A stretch of DNA of 64,000 nucleotides from Brevundimonas sp. NIBR10. Its GTDB lineage: Bacteria > Pseudomonadota > Alphaproteobacteria > Caulobacterales > Caulobacteraceae. Shown here in pieces: positions 44,353 through 52,507 of the stretch. Where the stretch lies: NCBI RefSeq assembly GCF_027912515.1, contig NZ_CP115464.1, forward strand, positions 1 to 64,000. The letters run 5' to 3'. Under the pieces are notes generated by a model. It worked only from the letters and a program-made list of their open reading frames with translations, was not told the origin of the DNA and did no database searches. The position numbers were made by a program, and so were the translations under genes. The number at the start of each line of letters is the position of its first letter. Within the stretch, counting starts at the first letter, position 1.

Positions 44353-45607
44353 ACGCCGTCGCCGGGTTCGGCTTCTTCGCCTCGGCCGCCGTTTCGACCG
44401 CCAGAGCCTTGGCCCCCGGCGAGCCGGATTTCGGCCTGCCACCCAATCGATCCGTCAGCTTGAAGACGAACGGGTTTAGCGAGATCGACAGCAGGGCGGC
44501 GGCCAGGATCAGGTCGTGGGTCTGGGGCGTCAGGGCCCCCAGAGATACGCCGAGCGCGGCCAGGATGAAGCTGAACTCGCCGATCTGGGCCAGAGACGCC
44601 GCGATGGTCAGGCTGGTGGCGCGATCCAGCTTGAAGGCGAAGGTGATGACGAGCGCCGCCAACGCCTTGCCCAGGATGACGATGCCGAGGATGCCCAGCA
44701 CCGTCAGCGGCTTCTCGACCAGGATCATCGGGTCGAACAGCATCCCGACCGAGACGAAGAACAGCACGGCGAAGGCGTCCCTCAACGGCAGCGACCGCTC
44801 CGCCGCATTGTGGCCCAGCGGCGACGAGTTCAGCACCAACCCGGCCAGGAAGGCCCCCAGGGCGAACGAGTGGAACATCGCATAGGCCACCCAGGCGATG
44901 CCGAGCGCGATGGCCAGGACGCCGAGCGTGAACAGCTCCCTGGACCGGGTATGGGCGATCTTGACCAGCACCCAGGGCAGGACGCGGGGCCCGATGACCA
45001 GCATGGCCCCGACGAAGACGGCGACCTTGCCCAGGGTCCAGCCGATGGATTTGGCGAGTTCCGGTCCGCTCAGGGTCTCGCCCGGCTGTACGATCAGCAG
45101 GGGCAGCAGGACCAGGGCGATGACGATGACGAGGTCCTCGACGATCAGCCATCCCACGGCGATGCCGCCGACCTCGCCCTTGACCTGTTTGCGTTCCTCC
45201 AGCGCGCGCAGCAGGACGACGGTCGAGGCGACGGACAGGGTGAACCCCATCAGGGCCGCCTCCAGATCGCCCATGCCCAGAAGTCGGCCCAGACCCCAGC
45301 CCAGGGCGGTGGCCGCCAGGATCTGGAAAATAGCGCCCGGCACCGCGACCTTGCGCACCTTCATCAGGTCGGCGGGCGAGAAATGCAGGCCCACGCCGAA
45401 CATCAGCAGGATCACGCCGATCTCCGCCAGCTGAGGCGCCAGTTCGGTGTCGGCGACGAAGCCGGCGGTGTGCGGACCGACGAGGACACCCGCCACCAGA
45501 TAGCCGACCAGGGGCGACAGTTTCAGCCGGTGGGCCAACATGCCGAACACGAAGGCGAGGACGAAACCTCCGACCAGGGTGAGGATCAGGCTGTCGGCGT
45601 GCGGCAT
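44351..45607 (-). CDS. YbaL-like CPA2 cation:proton antiporter without RCK domain
   Basis: A 418-residue polytopic protein with about twelve hydrophobic spans. The beginning (LSPLVGYLVAGVLVGPHTAGFVADTELAPQLAEIGVILLMFGVGLH) and TASTVVLLRALEE-like segment (SVASTVVLLRALEERKQVKG) closely follow E. coli YbaL/KefB-type transporters, and WLIVEDLVIV holds the ion-site Asp. The C-terminal TrkA-N/RCK nucleotide-binding domain of YbaL is missing; the protein ends in a short Ala/Lys/Pro tail. It should exchange K+ or Na+ for protons with altered regulation. Confidence 0.9.
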   Translation of the reverse strand: MPHADSLILTLVGGFVLAFVFGMLAHRLKLSPLVGYLVAGVLVGPHTAGFVADTELAPQLAEIGVILLMFGVGLHFSPADLMKVRKVAVPGAIFQILAATALGWGLGRLLGMGDLEAALMGFTLSVASTVVLLRALEERKQVKGEVGGIAVGWLIVEDLVIVIALVLLPLLIVQPGETLSGPELAKSIGWTLGKVAVFVGAMLVIGPRVLPWVLVKIAHTRSRELFTLGVLAIALGIAWVAYAMFHSFALGAFLAGLVLNSSPLGHNAAERSLPLRDAFAVLFFVSVGMLFDPMILVEKPLTVLGILGIVILGKALAALVITFAFKLDRATSLTIAASLAQIGEFSFILAALGVSLGALTPQTHDLILAAALLSISLNPFVFKLTDRLGGRPKSGSPGAKALAVETAAEAKKPNPATA

Positions 45608-45706
45608 CGGCGCTCCTGTGCGGGCGGGGTGTCTCTCTTGAGGTGAACGCTCCAGATGGGCGTCCGGGCCCCTTACGGCAAGGCTTTCGCGCGTCCCGGA
45701 CCGGGT

Positions 45707-45828
45707 GATTCAACATCTAGAAGTCTGTGGACGACTGATTCGCACATCTTGCGTCCCTTAACGTTCCGTTTACGATTAGTGGTAGGCGAAACGATGTCAG
45801 GGCTGACGTCGGCGCCATATGTTGAATC
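45707..45828 (+). promoter_or_regulatory. gcrA control region: GANTC sites, DnaA-box-like and CtrA-box-like elements
   Basis: Three CcrM methylation sites lie at 45707-45711, 45737-45741 and 45824-45828. A DnaA-box-like TGTGGACGA (7 of 9) is at 45726-45734 and a near-consensus CtrA box TTAA-N7-TTTA (7 of 8) is at 45758-45772. In Caulobacter gcrA is activated by DnaA and repressed by CtrA, so the arrangement fits the known circuit. Confidence 0.6.
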
Positions 45829-45847
45829 CAATACCCCGGAGGGTGCC

Positions 45848-46381
45848 ATGACCGCAGGCTGGACCGAAGACCGCGTAGGCGCTCTCAAGAAGCTCTGGCT
45901 GGAGGGGCAATCCGCGTCCCAGATCGCCAAGCAACTGGGCGGGGGCGTGACCCGCAACGCCGTCATCGGCAAGGTGCATCGCCTGGGCCTGTCGGGCCGC
46001 GCCACCCCGTCGCAACCGGCCCGCGCCGCCACCACCTTCCGCCCGGCCAAGACCCGCACCACCCCGCCGGTCCAGCCGACCGCACCCCGTCGGGTCGAGG
46101 CGGGGCGCATCGAAGCCGTTGCGCCGCGCCCCAATGTTCCGGTTCCCCCGACGCCTCTGGCCGTCGTCGCCGAACTGCCCGGCACCGCCACCGTCCTGAC
46201 CCTCGGCGCCCATATGTGCAAATGGCCGATCGGTGATCCGTCCTCGCGCGAGTTCAGCTTCTGCGGCCGTCGCGCTTCCGAAGGCGTCTACTGCGGCGAA
46301 CACGCCCGCGTCGCCTACCAGCCCCAGATCAAGAAGAACGGTGCCACCGAACTGGCGCGTTCGCTGCGCAGGTATGTCTAG
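45848..46381 (+). CDS. gcrA: Cell-cycle transcription regulator GcrA
   Basis: GcrA binds sigma-70 RNA polymerase and GANTC-methylated promoters to drive S-phase genes in Caulobacterales. The 177-residue protein starts MTAGWTEDRVGALKKLWLEG and continues SASQIAKQLGGGVTRNAVIG, the myb-like DNA-binding domain; then a Pro/Arg linker (about 50-115) and the C-terminal RNA polymerase-binding part with CKWPIGDP and FCGRRASEGVYCGEHARVAY. The ATG at 45848 matches the family start. Confidence 0.95.
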   Translation: MTAGWTEDRVGALKKLWLEGQSASQIAKQLGGGVTRNAVIGKVHRLGLSGRATPSQPARAATTFRPAKTRTTPPVQPTAPRRVEAGRIEAVAPRPNVPVPPTPLAVVAELPGTATVLTLGAHMCKWPIGDPSSREFSFCGRRASEGVYCGEHARVAYQPQIKKNGATELARSLRRYV

Positions 46382-46382
46382 G

Positions 46383-46422
46383 GCGCTACCGCTCGCGAGG
46401 CGGTCGCGCGCTGCCTGAGCGC
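46383..46422. repeat. Diverged copy of the GCGCTA...TGAGCGC palindrome
   Basis: GCGCTACCGCTCGC at the left and CTGCCTGAGCGC at the right frame a GC-rich centre, as in the tandem copies downstream. It begins two bases after the gcrA stop and may serve as its transcription stop. Confidence 0.65.
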
Positions 46423-46566
46423 GACGGGTCTCTTCACCAGAAGGGCCGCCGCCAGATCATCGGCGCTCGATGGCGTCTACAAGCCACCCCGCACCGGCTC
46501 CCCAGTCGGCGGGACACGGGGCGGGGCTGCGGTTATCCGGGTTGACGCAGCCCCAGCCACCGCTCC

Positions 46567-46712
46567 TTTTTGCGCTATCGCTCGCCGCGCGGTGGCTCCG
46601 CTGCTTGAGCGCAGGTTTTTTGCGCTACCGCTCGCCGCGCGGCGGCTCCGCTGGTTGAGCGCCGGATTTTTGCGCTACCGCTCGCCACGCGACGGCTCCG
46701 CTGCTTGAGCGC
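46567..46712. repeat. Three tandem 50-bp palindromic repeats
   Basis: 41-base cores at 46572-46612, 46622-46662 and 46672-46712 repeat at an exact 50-base period, each preceded by a T4-T6 run. The cores begin GCGCTAYCGCTCGC and end CTGSTTGAGCGC and differ at only a few positions. Each core is partly self-complementary at its ends (GCGCT with AGCGC). Confidence 0.9.
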
Positions 46713-46728
46713 GAAGGCGCGGGCGTCG

Positions 46729-47136
46729 TCAGTTCAGCACCCGCTTATGACCCGGCACATCCAGGCTGAAGGCCGGGATCGCCGCCTCGAACACCCGGCC
46801 CGCGCTGTCCGTCATCGCATAGGTGCCGACCATGGAGCCTGACGGGGTCGGCAGCGGACAGCCCGAGGCATAGGAATAGCTGTCGCCGGGCGCGATCACC
46901 GGCTGGTCGCCCACCACGCCAGGCCCGCGCACCTCCTCGACCCGCCCATGGGCATCGGTGATGATCCAGTGGCGCGAAATCAACTGCACGGGTGCCGCGC
47001 TCAGGTTGACGATCTCGATCTGATAGGCCCAGACCCAGCGCCCCGCCTGCGGATCGGACTGGCCCGCCAGATAGCTGGGCCGAACCTTGACCAGGACGCC
47101 TTCGGTTTCGGCGGTGTAGGCGGGCGTATCGTACAT
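46729..47136 (-). CDS. apaG: ApaG/CorD protein
   Basis: A 135-residue fibronectin III-like beta-sandwich protein. The family signature is clear: WVWAYQIEIVNLSAAPVQLISRHWIITDAHGR, then VRGPGVVGDQPVIAPGDSYSYASGCPLPTPSGSMVGTY. ApaG has been linked to Co2+ and ApaH-related phenotypes but its biochemical role is unsettled. It is transcribed away from the deaminase gene and ends next to a tandem repeat array. Confidence 0.96.
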   Translation of the reverse strand: MYDTPAYTAETEGVLVKVRPSYLAGQSDPQAGRWVWAYQIEIVNLSAAPVQLISRHWIITDAHGRVEEVRGPGVVGDQPVIAPGDSYSYASGCPLPTPSGSMVGTYAMTDSAGRVFEAAIPAFSLDVPGHKRVLN

Positions 47137-47143
47137 TCTTTGG

Positions 47144-47172
47144 GCCTATCGCGCGGTCGCGCTACTTGAGGC
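47144..47172. repeat. Partial copy of the GCGCTA...TTGAG palindrome
   Basis: The segment contains GCGCGGTCGCGCTACTTGAG, a shortened relative of the nearby tandem repeats, between apaG and the deaminase gene. Confidence 0.4.
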
Positions 47173-47257
47173 CGTCAGGGCCCAATGCGGTGTCGCGCCG
47201 TCAGGCTTTCGCTTCAACCCTCTTCCTTTGCGCCGTTGCCGTGTATTGGCTTCAAGG

Positions 47258-48283
47258 ATGAGCTCCATCGACCTTTCCCGACCGGGCATCCTGCCCTGCC
47301 AGTCCATCGAGGCCCTGATCGCCACGGGCGCGATCACCTCGCAAACTCCGTTCGACGCCGATCAGGTCCAGCCCGCCAGCCTGGACCTGCGCCTGTCCGA
47401 CCGCGCCTGGCGGGTGCGAGCCTCCTTCCTGCCGGGCCAGAGGCTGGTCGCCGACCGGATCGCCGACGTCTCCATGCATTCGATCGACCTGTCGGGCGGC
47501 GTCGTGCTGGAAAAGGGCTGCGTCTACATCGCCGAGCTTCAGGAGCGGCTCAGCCTGCCCAAGGGACTGATCGCGCGCGCCAACCCCAAGTCCTCGACCG
47601 GCCGCATCGACGTTTTCGTGCGCCTGCTGACCGACCGGGGCGCCAGTTTCGACGATGTGGCGGAAGGCTATGACGGGCCGCTCTATCTGGAGATCGCGCC
47701 CCAGACCTTTTCCATCCTGGTCCGGCCCGGAACCCGGCTGAACCAGCTGCGGCTCAAGGCCGGCGAGCCGCCCAGGCTGGAGACCCGCAGCGTCGGCGTC
47801 GATCTTCAGGGCGGCGATGTCGTCGGCTTCCGCGGCCGTCGCCACGCCGGTGTCGTCGATCTGGACCGCATCGACGGCCACGACCCGCGCGACTTCTGGG
47901 AGCCCCTGACCCTGCGGCGCGGCGAACTGCTGCTGGACCCCGGCGAGTTCTACATCCTGGCGTCCAACGAGGCGGTCGAGATCCCGGTGCTCCAGGCCGC
48001 CGAGATGACCCCCATCGACCCCAGCGTCGGCGAGTTCCGCGTCCACTACGCCGGCTTCTTCGACCCCGGCTTCGGCACGGACGAGGCGCATGGCGCGGGG
48101 TCAAAGGGCGTGCTGGAGGTTCGCACCCACGACACCCCCTTCCTGCTGGAACACGGCCAGATCGTCGCCCGGCTGGTCTACGAACCCCTGACCGAAAAAC
48201 CGACACGCCTCTATGGCGAGGGTGGCAGCCACTACCAGCGCCAGGGCCTGAAGCTGTCGAAACATTTCAGCCCCTGGGCCTGA
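47258..48283 (+). CDS. 2'-deoxycytidine 5'-triphosphate deaminase (long alphaproteobacterial type)
   Basis: Deaminates dCTP to dUTP for thymidylate synthesis. At 341 residues it is about twice the length of E. coli Dcd, with the dUTPase-like fold represented twice. QVQPASLDLRLSDRAWRVRASFLPG and KGLIARANPKSSTGRIDVFVRLLTD carry the nucleotide and catalytic residues in the first half; LLLDPGEFYILASNEAVEIP and GFFDPGFG in the second. The ATG at 47258 with preceding AAGGA is chosen over an upstream GTG. Confidence 0.92.
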   Translation: MSSIDLSRPGILPCQSIEALIATGAITSQTPFDADQVQPASLDLRLSDRAWRVRASFLPGQRLVADRIADVSMHSIDLSGGVVLEKGCVYIAELQERLSLPKGLIARANPKSSTGRIDVFVRLLTDRGASFDDVAEGYDGPLYLEIAPQTFSILVRPGTRLNQLRLKAGEPPRLETRSVGVDLQGGDVVGFRGRRHAGVVDLDRIDGHDPRDFWEPLTLRRGELLLDPGEFYILASNEAVEIPVLQAAEMTPIDPSVGEFRVHYAGFFDPGFGTDEAHGAGSKGVLEVRTHDTPFLLEHGQIVARLVYEPLTEKPTRLYGEGGSHYQRQGLKLSKHFSPWA

Positions 48284-48287
48284 CCGG

Positions 48288-49139
48288 GTGGGCGGCCTGA
48301 AGCGCACCCTCGCCCGGCTGACCCGGCGGTTCCGACCGGCGGCCCAGGCGGTCACGACCGACCACTATGAAGCCCTGGGTCCCGATCTGGGTCGCGTGCG
48401 GCTGGCGGGCGGGCTCTCGCTCTACGTCGATCCCCAGGACGGCGACATCAGCGGCAGTCTGATCCGGCGCGGCTATTGGGAGCGGTGGACCACCCTGTCG
48501 GTGCTGTCCCTCATCCGTCCCGGCGACCGGATCGTCGAGGTAGGCGCCAACCTCGGCTACTACACCGTACTGATGGCCGATGCCGTGAGGCCGACCGGCT
48601 CGGTGCTAGCGCTGGAGGCCAATCCCCGGCTAGCCGACCTGGCCCAGCGGTCGCTGGCGCTGAACGGGTTGGACGATCGTGCGCGCGTGCTGGCCCAGGC
48701 GGCGCTTGACCGAATGGGGACGGTGTCCTTCGTGACCTCGCGCACCGTCTCCGGCGGCGGCCATGTCGCCGTGCTGGACCAGCCGCCGTTCGCCGATTCC
48801 GAAGTCATCGAGGCCCCGGCCGCGCGGCTCGACGACCTGATCCAGGGTCGCGTCGACCTGATCCGCATGGACGCCGAGGGCTCCGAGCCCTTCGTCATGA
48901 CCGGTGCCGAACGCATCCTGAGCGACAATCCCGACATCGTGGTCTGCATGGAATGGAGCCCGGTCCAGATCGTGTCGCGCACCGACCCGGCCGCCTTCGT
49001 CGATCGAATGGCCGCCGACGGGTTCCGGTTCTGGCGGATGGAACGCGACGCCAGGCTCACACCCCTTTCGATCGATGCCCTCAAGGCGGCAGGCCACACC
49101 GACATCGTCGCCTGCCGCCGCGATCCGCGATGCAGATAA
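48288..49139 (+). CDS. FkbM family SAM-dependent methyltransferase
   Basis: A 283-residue methyltransferase. SAM motif I is DRIVEVGANLGYYTVLMAD near residue 85, followed by VLALEANPRLADLAQRSLALNG (motif II) and the FkbM hallmark RLDDLIQGRVDLIRMDAEGSEPFVMTGAERIL. Substrates of this family are often sugars or polyketides, not predictable here. The GTG start lies 4 bases after the deaminase stop, suggesting co-transcription. Confidence 0.9.
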   Translation: MGGLKRTLARLTRRFRPAAQAVTTDHYEALGPDLGRVRLAGGLSLYVDPQDGDISGSLIRRGYWERWTTLSVLSLIRPGDRIVEVGANLGYYTVLMADAVRPTGSVLALEANPRLADLAQRSLALNGLDDRARVLAQAALDRMGTVSFVTSRTVSGGGHVAVLDQPPFADSEVIEAPAARLDDLIQGRVDLIRMDAEGSEPFVMTGAERILSDNPDIVVCMEWSPVQIVSRTDPAAFVDRMAADGFRFWRMERDARLTPLSIDALKAAGHTDIVACRRDPRCR

Positions 49140-49145
49140 CTCTCT

Positions 49146-49275
49146 CCTCCGCTCATCCAGGCGAAAGCCGGGACCCCGTGCTTTGGGCGATGGACAACGA
49201 CCGTGGGGTCAGCCCTCCATCCCGGACACAGAGCTTCGCGAAAGAACTGGGCCCCGGGTTTCGCCGGGGTGAGCG
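49146..49275. repeat. Interspersed inverted-repeat element
   Basis: CCGCTCATCCAGGCGAAAGCC near the left end and GGTTTCGCCGGGGTGAGCGG near the right end are imperfect reverse complements, with GGGACCC / GGGCCCC continuing inward. It fills the gap between the convergent FkbM and FKBP genes and resembles intergenic elements common in this bacterial group. Confidence 0.65.
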
Positions 49276-49286
49276 GAAGTGTGGTT

Positions 49287-49880
49287 TCAGCCGTTCGCCA
49301 GCCCTACACCGCGGCCACCGCCCGCTACAGGCTCGACGGCAAGAAGCTTGATCCGGAACACCATCACCGAGTTCGGCGGGATGTCGCCCTTGTCCTGATC
49401 GCCGTAACCCAGCGCCGGCGGCACATAGAGCACCCACTCGTCACCGGCCTTCATCCGTTGCAACGCCTCGGTCCAGCCGGGCACGACCTCATCGACGTGG
49501 GTGGCATAGGGCACGCCCTTCTGGAACGAGGAATCGAAAACCGTCCCGTCGGTCAGCGCGCCCTCGTAATCCACCATGACCAGGTCGTTGCGGTCCGGCG
49601 TCGGGGCCCCCGGCGGTCCCGACTGCACGACCTTGTACTGCAAGCCACTGGGCAGGGTCTGCACCCCCGCCGCCTTGGCGTTGTTCGCCATCCACGCCGC
49701 TGCGACCTCGGCGTTCTTCGCCGGATCGACGCTGGGCACCGCCTCGTGAGCCCGACCACAGGCCGCCACGGCCAGAATCGCCGCGGCCGTCGCCGCCGCA
49801 AAGATTAGTTTGGTCGCGTTTTCTTGACGCGAACCGGTGTCCAATTCGCTTGAAAACGCTCTAACCCATCCGAAGCGCAT
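49287..49880 (-). CDS. FKBP-type peptidyl-prolyl isomerase, lipoprotein
   Basis: A 197-residue envelope foldase. An N-terminal hydrophobic segment ends in the lipobox LAVAAC (Cys about 41), then a short dimer-type helix and the FKBP domain (about 75-185): VDYEGALTDGTVFDSSFQKG, VVPGWTEALQRMKAGDEWVLYVPPALGYG and PNSVMVFRIKLL. The chosen ATG at 49880 overlaps the ilvA stop by 20 bases, which leaves an unusually long stretch of about 20 residues before the hydrophobic segment; an internal TTG would give a normal lipoprotein signal. Confidence 0.9.
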   Translation of the reverse strand: MRFGWVRAFSSELDTGSRQENATKLIFAAATAAAILAVAACGRAHEAVPSVDPAKNAEVAAAWMANNAKAAGVQTLPSGLQYKVVQSGPPGAPTPDRNDLVMVDYEGALTDGTVFDSSFQKGVPYATHVDEVVPGWTEALQRMKAGDEWVLYVPPALGYGDQDKGDIPPNSVMVFRIKLLAVEPVAGGGRGVGLANG

Positions 49881-51063
49881 AGCCCTTGTCCTTCAACGCC
49901 TGCCCGATCTCGTCGGCGTGGGCGCTATCGCGTGTTTCGACCATGATGTCGAACTCGGCACCCTTGGCCGGGACGTCGAGCGCCAGACGGTTGTGGACGA
50001 CGTCGATGATGTTGCCTCCGAGCCCCCCGATCACCGCCGCCATGGCCGACAGCATCCCCGGCCGGTCGTCGCCCAGGATGCGATAGGTCAGCAACCTCCG
50101 TTCACGGACCATCTCGCGGTTCAGCACCACGGCCAGCATCCGCGCGTCGATATTGCCGCCACACAGCACCAGTCCGACCTTCATCCCCGCGAACTTTTCG
50201 GGATAGCGCAGCAGGGCCGCCAGCCCCCCGGCCCCCGCCCCTTCGGCCACCGACTTCTCATAGGTCGCATAGAAGGCGACGGCCTTCTCGAAATCCTCCT
50301 CGGCGCAGACCAGAACGTCCTCGACCAGGGGATTGGCGATGGCGAAGGGGATGTCGCCGACGTCCTTGACCGCGATCCCCTCGGCGATCGTCGCCCCGCC
50401 GCATTTGGAGTCCACGCCCGCGCGCCGCGCCGCGAAGGACGGATACATCTCGGCCTCGACGCCGAAGATGCGGATGTCCGGCTTCATCGCCTTGGCCGCC
50501 ACCGCGCATCCGGCGATCAGCCCGCCGCCGCCGATGGGAATGATGAGGACATCGAGATCCGGCGCATCCTCCAGGAACTCGATCGCGCAGACACCCTGGC
50601 CCGCCACGATGCCTTCGTCGTCAAAGGCCGAGATGAAGACCAGCCCCTCCTCGTCGCGGAACCGGTGCGCCTCGGTGGTCGAGCCGGTGAAGTCCGAGCC
50701 CTTGATGACCACGGTCGCCCCGTGGCTGCGTGTGCCGTCCACCTTGGTGAAGGGCGTACCCTCGGGCATCACGATGGTCACCGGCACGCCCAGCCGTCCG
50801 CCGTGATAGGCGAGGGCCTGGGCATGGTTTCCGGCCGAGGCCGCCACCACGCCGCGCCGCCTCTCGTCCTCGGTCAGGGACAGCAGACGGTTCAGCGCGC
50901 CGCGCTCCTTGAAGCTGCCGGTGAAGTGGAGGTTGTCGTACTTCACCCAGACCTCGGCCCCGGTCAGCTGGGACAGGCGGCGAGAGTGACGCACGGGGGT
51001 CCGGTCCACCTGACCGGCGATCCGCCCCTGCGCGGCCTGGATATCGGCGAAGACGACGCTCAT
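49861..51063 (-). CDS. ilvA: Threonine ammonia-lyase
   Basis: A PLP enzyme that converts threonine to 2-oxobutanoate for isoleucine synthesis. PLP lysine in HFTGSFKERGALNRL near residue 50, SAGNHAQALAYH, the phosphate-binding IPIGGGGLIAGCAVAAKA near 178, and a C-terminal ACT domain (RILGDDRPGMLSAMAAVIGG) in place of the longer double regulatory domain of E. coli IlvA. At 400 residues it is of the short type. The ATG at 51063 (MSVVFADIQAAQGRI) matches the family start; longer frames read through unconvincing sequence. Confidence 0.94.
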   Translation of the reverse strand: MSVVFADIQAAQGRIAGQVDRTPVRHSRRLSQLTGAEVWVKYDNLHFTGSFKERGALNRLLSLTEDERRRGVVAASAGNHAQALAYHGGRLGVPVTIVMPEGTPFTKVDGTRSHGATVVIKGSDFTGSTTEAHRFRDEEGLVFISAFDDEGIVAGQGVCAIEFLEDAPDLDVLIIPIGGGGLIAGCAVAAKAMKPDIRIFGVEAEMYPSFAARRAGVDSKCGGATIAEGIAVKDVGDIPFAIANPLVEDVLVCAEEDFEKAVAFYATYEKSVAEGAGAGGLAALLRYPEKFAGMKVGLVLCGGNIDARMLAVVLNREMVRERRLLTYRILGDDRPGMLSAMAAVIGGLGGNIIDVVHNRLALDVPAKGAEFDIMVETRDSAHADEIGQALKDKGYALRMG

Positions 51064-51216
51064 GGGACCACACTCCGACACCGGGCCTCGTTCTCGCCCG
51101 ACCCGACTTGTGGCGCGCGTCATCGGTCCTCGCAACCTTGACCTTGGGCCCCGCGTTTGGCGTATGTCGCCCAAGGTCCGGTCGCGCAGAATCGGACGGG
51201 TTTAGGGAACCGCACC

Positions 51217-51759
51217 ATGACCACGCGTTTGCGTCCACCGCTGGCAGTTCGGCCGCTGACCGTTCTGTCGCTCGCCGCCATGGCCGTGATGGGTGCCGCC
51301 TGCGCCCCGACGACGATGAGCGGCCCCATGGTGCCGCCGCCGCCACCCTCGACGGCCTTCAGCGCTGAAGCCTTCGCCTGGTCCACGGCGGGCGGGCGTA
51401 ACGGGATCGAGGGCAGGGTCAGCTTCCAGCGCGAGGGCGCGGCCTATGCCTGCACCGGCTCGGTCGCCCTGACGCCCGACACCCCCTACACGCGCCAGCG
51501 GTTTGCGACCCTGTACGGTTCGACCAGTCAGGCAGCGGTTCCCGAGGCCGTGGTCCGTGCCCGCACCGTCGCCGATCCGAACGCCGACTATCGTTCCTTC
51601 GTGCGCTCCACGACCTGCACCGAGGGCCGCTTCACCTTTGCGGGCCTGCCGGACGGTGGCTGGTTCATCATTACCCCCGTCAGCGCCGGCGGAGAACGGG
51701 TGATCCTGATGCGCCGGGTGGTGACCCGGGGCGGCCGCGTCTTGACCGTCACCCTGTAA
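51217..51759 (+). CDS. Lipoprotein with carboxypeptidase-regulatory-like fold
   Basis: A 180-residue exported protein. A basic n-region and hydrophobic segment end in the lipobox GAAC (about residue 29), then a polyproline linker and a beta-rich domain: GIEGRVSFQREGAAYACTG, then SVALTPDTPYTRQRF and FTFAGLPDGGWFIITPV, the pattern of transthyretin-like CarboxypepD_reg domains. No enzyme domain is attached. Function unknown. It is divergent from ilvA. Confidence 0.75.
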   Translation: MTTRLRPPLAVRPLTVLSLAAMAVMGAACAPTTMSGPMVPPPPPSTAFSAEAFAWSTAGGRNGIEGRVSFQREGAAYACTGSVALTPDTPYTRQRFATLYGSTSQAAVPEAVVRARTVADPNADYRSFVRSTTCTEGRFTFAGLPDGGWFIITPVSAGGERVILMRRVVTRGGRVLTVTL

Positions 51760-51815
51760 CGCTGTTCCATGGTTAACGGAGCCAGAACGGCTCCGCCTGG
51801 CCTGAGGCGTTCACC

Positions 51816-52442
51816 ATGATTTCGCGTATCATCGTCGCCGCTGCGGCCCTCATCCTCGGGACGTCCTCGGCAGTCCAGGCCCAGGTCCATACCAGCCAGG
51901 CCTATGCAGCGCAGTCCTATGGCGCGCAATCCTACGGCTATTCCAGCCAGACCTACTCCAGCCAGGGCTACGGCTATGGCCAGGGTCGTGCCTCATCCTA
52001 TGACCGGTCCTGCGGTTCCTCCTGCGACCGTCGCCACGATCGTGGTCCACGCCGACCCTATGCCTTCAACGGCCAGCAGGACGTGCCGGGAGACTTCCGC
52101 TGCGACGCCTACTGGGATCGGGGCCGCACCGACTGCGACGCCCGCTGGCGGGACCAGAGACAATATCGCGGCACGCCGAGACGCTCCTATTCGACCAGCC
52201 GCCCCAGCTATGGCGGGCCCGCGATCTATCCCGGCGAGTACGGCCGCCCCGACGTCGTCTATTCGGGGGGCTACAGCCATGGCCAGACCTATGCCGACCC
52301 GCACGGCCATAACCACACAACCTACGCCCAGTATGGCCGCGATCCTCAGCGCATCAACTGGTGCTGCGCCGAGTACCGATCCTACGACCCCGCGACCGGC
52401 TATTACACGGCCTACAGCGGCCAGCGGGTCTTCTGCGGCTGA
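51816..52442 (+). CDS. Exported Tyr/Ser/Gly-rich BA14K-like protein
   Basis: A 208-residue exported protein. Signal peptide about 1-22 (SSAVQAQ), then a low-complexity region with SYG/YSSQ repeats (about 28-58), an Arg/Cys-rich middle, and a C-terminus NWCCAEYRSYDPATGYYTAYS ending in QRVFCG that matches the BA14K motif (W-C-x3-YRSYDP-AT-x-G). BA14K proteins are lectin-like immunoreactive proteins of Brucella and relatives. It is likely in the periplasm or on the surface. Confidence 0.75.
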   Translation: MISRIIVAAAALILGTSSAVQAQVHTSQAYAAQSYGAQSYGYSSQTYSSQGYGYGQGRASSYDRSCGSSCDRRHDRGPRRPYAFNGQQDVPGDFRCDAYWDRGRTDCDARWRDQRQYRGTPRRSYSTSRPSYGGPAIYPGEYGRPDVVYSGGYSHGQTYADPHGHNHTTYAQYGRDPQRINWCCAEYRSYDPATGYYTAYSGQRVFCG

Positions 52443-52451
52443 TCCGTCCAC

Positions 52452-52477
52452 GGAAAGGTGATCGGTCGAGCGCCGTT
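52452..52477 (+). promoter_or_regulatory. Imperfect EcfG-like promoter (GGAAA-N17-CGTT)
   Basis: GGAAA at 52452 and CGTT at 52474 fit the general-stress consensus at 8 of 9 positions, about 65 bases before the small gene at 52541. Confidence 0.25.
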
Positions 52478-52507
52478 CGCCTTTGTTTGGCCTTTCCGGG
52501 CGTCCCT

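Larger units (their letters stand above)
46382..46728. other. 347-base non-coding stretch filled with palindromic repeats
   Basis: No gene is evident between gcrA and apaG. The interval carries one diverged palindrome at its left edge and three tandem 50-bp copies on the right (separately listed). The middle (46423-46566) has no recognised feature. Confidence 0.6.

Noticed and set aside
46567..46712. CRISPR array
   Set aside because: Cores are 41 bases with 9-base T-rich linkers and only three copies; there are no unique spacers of normal length and no cas genes.
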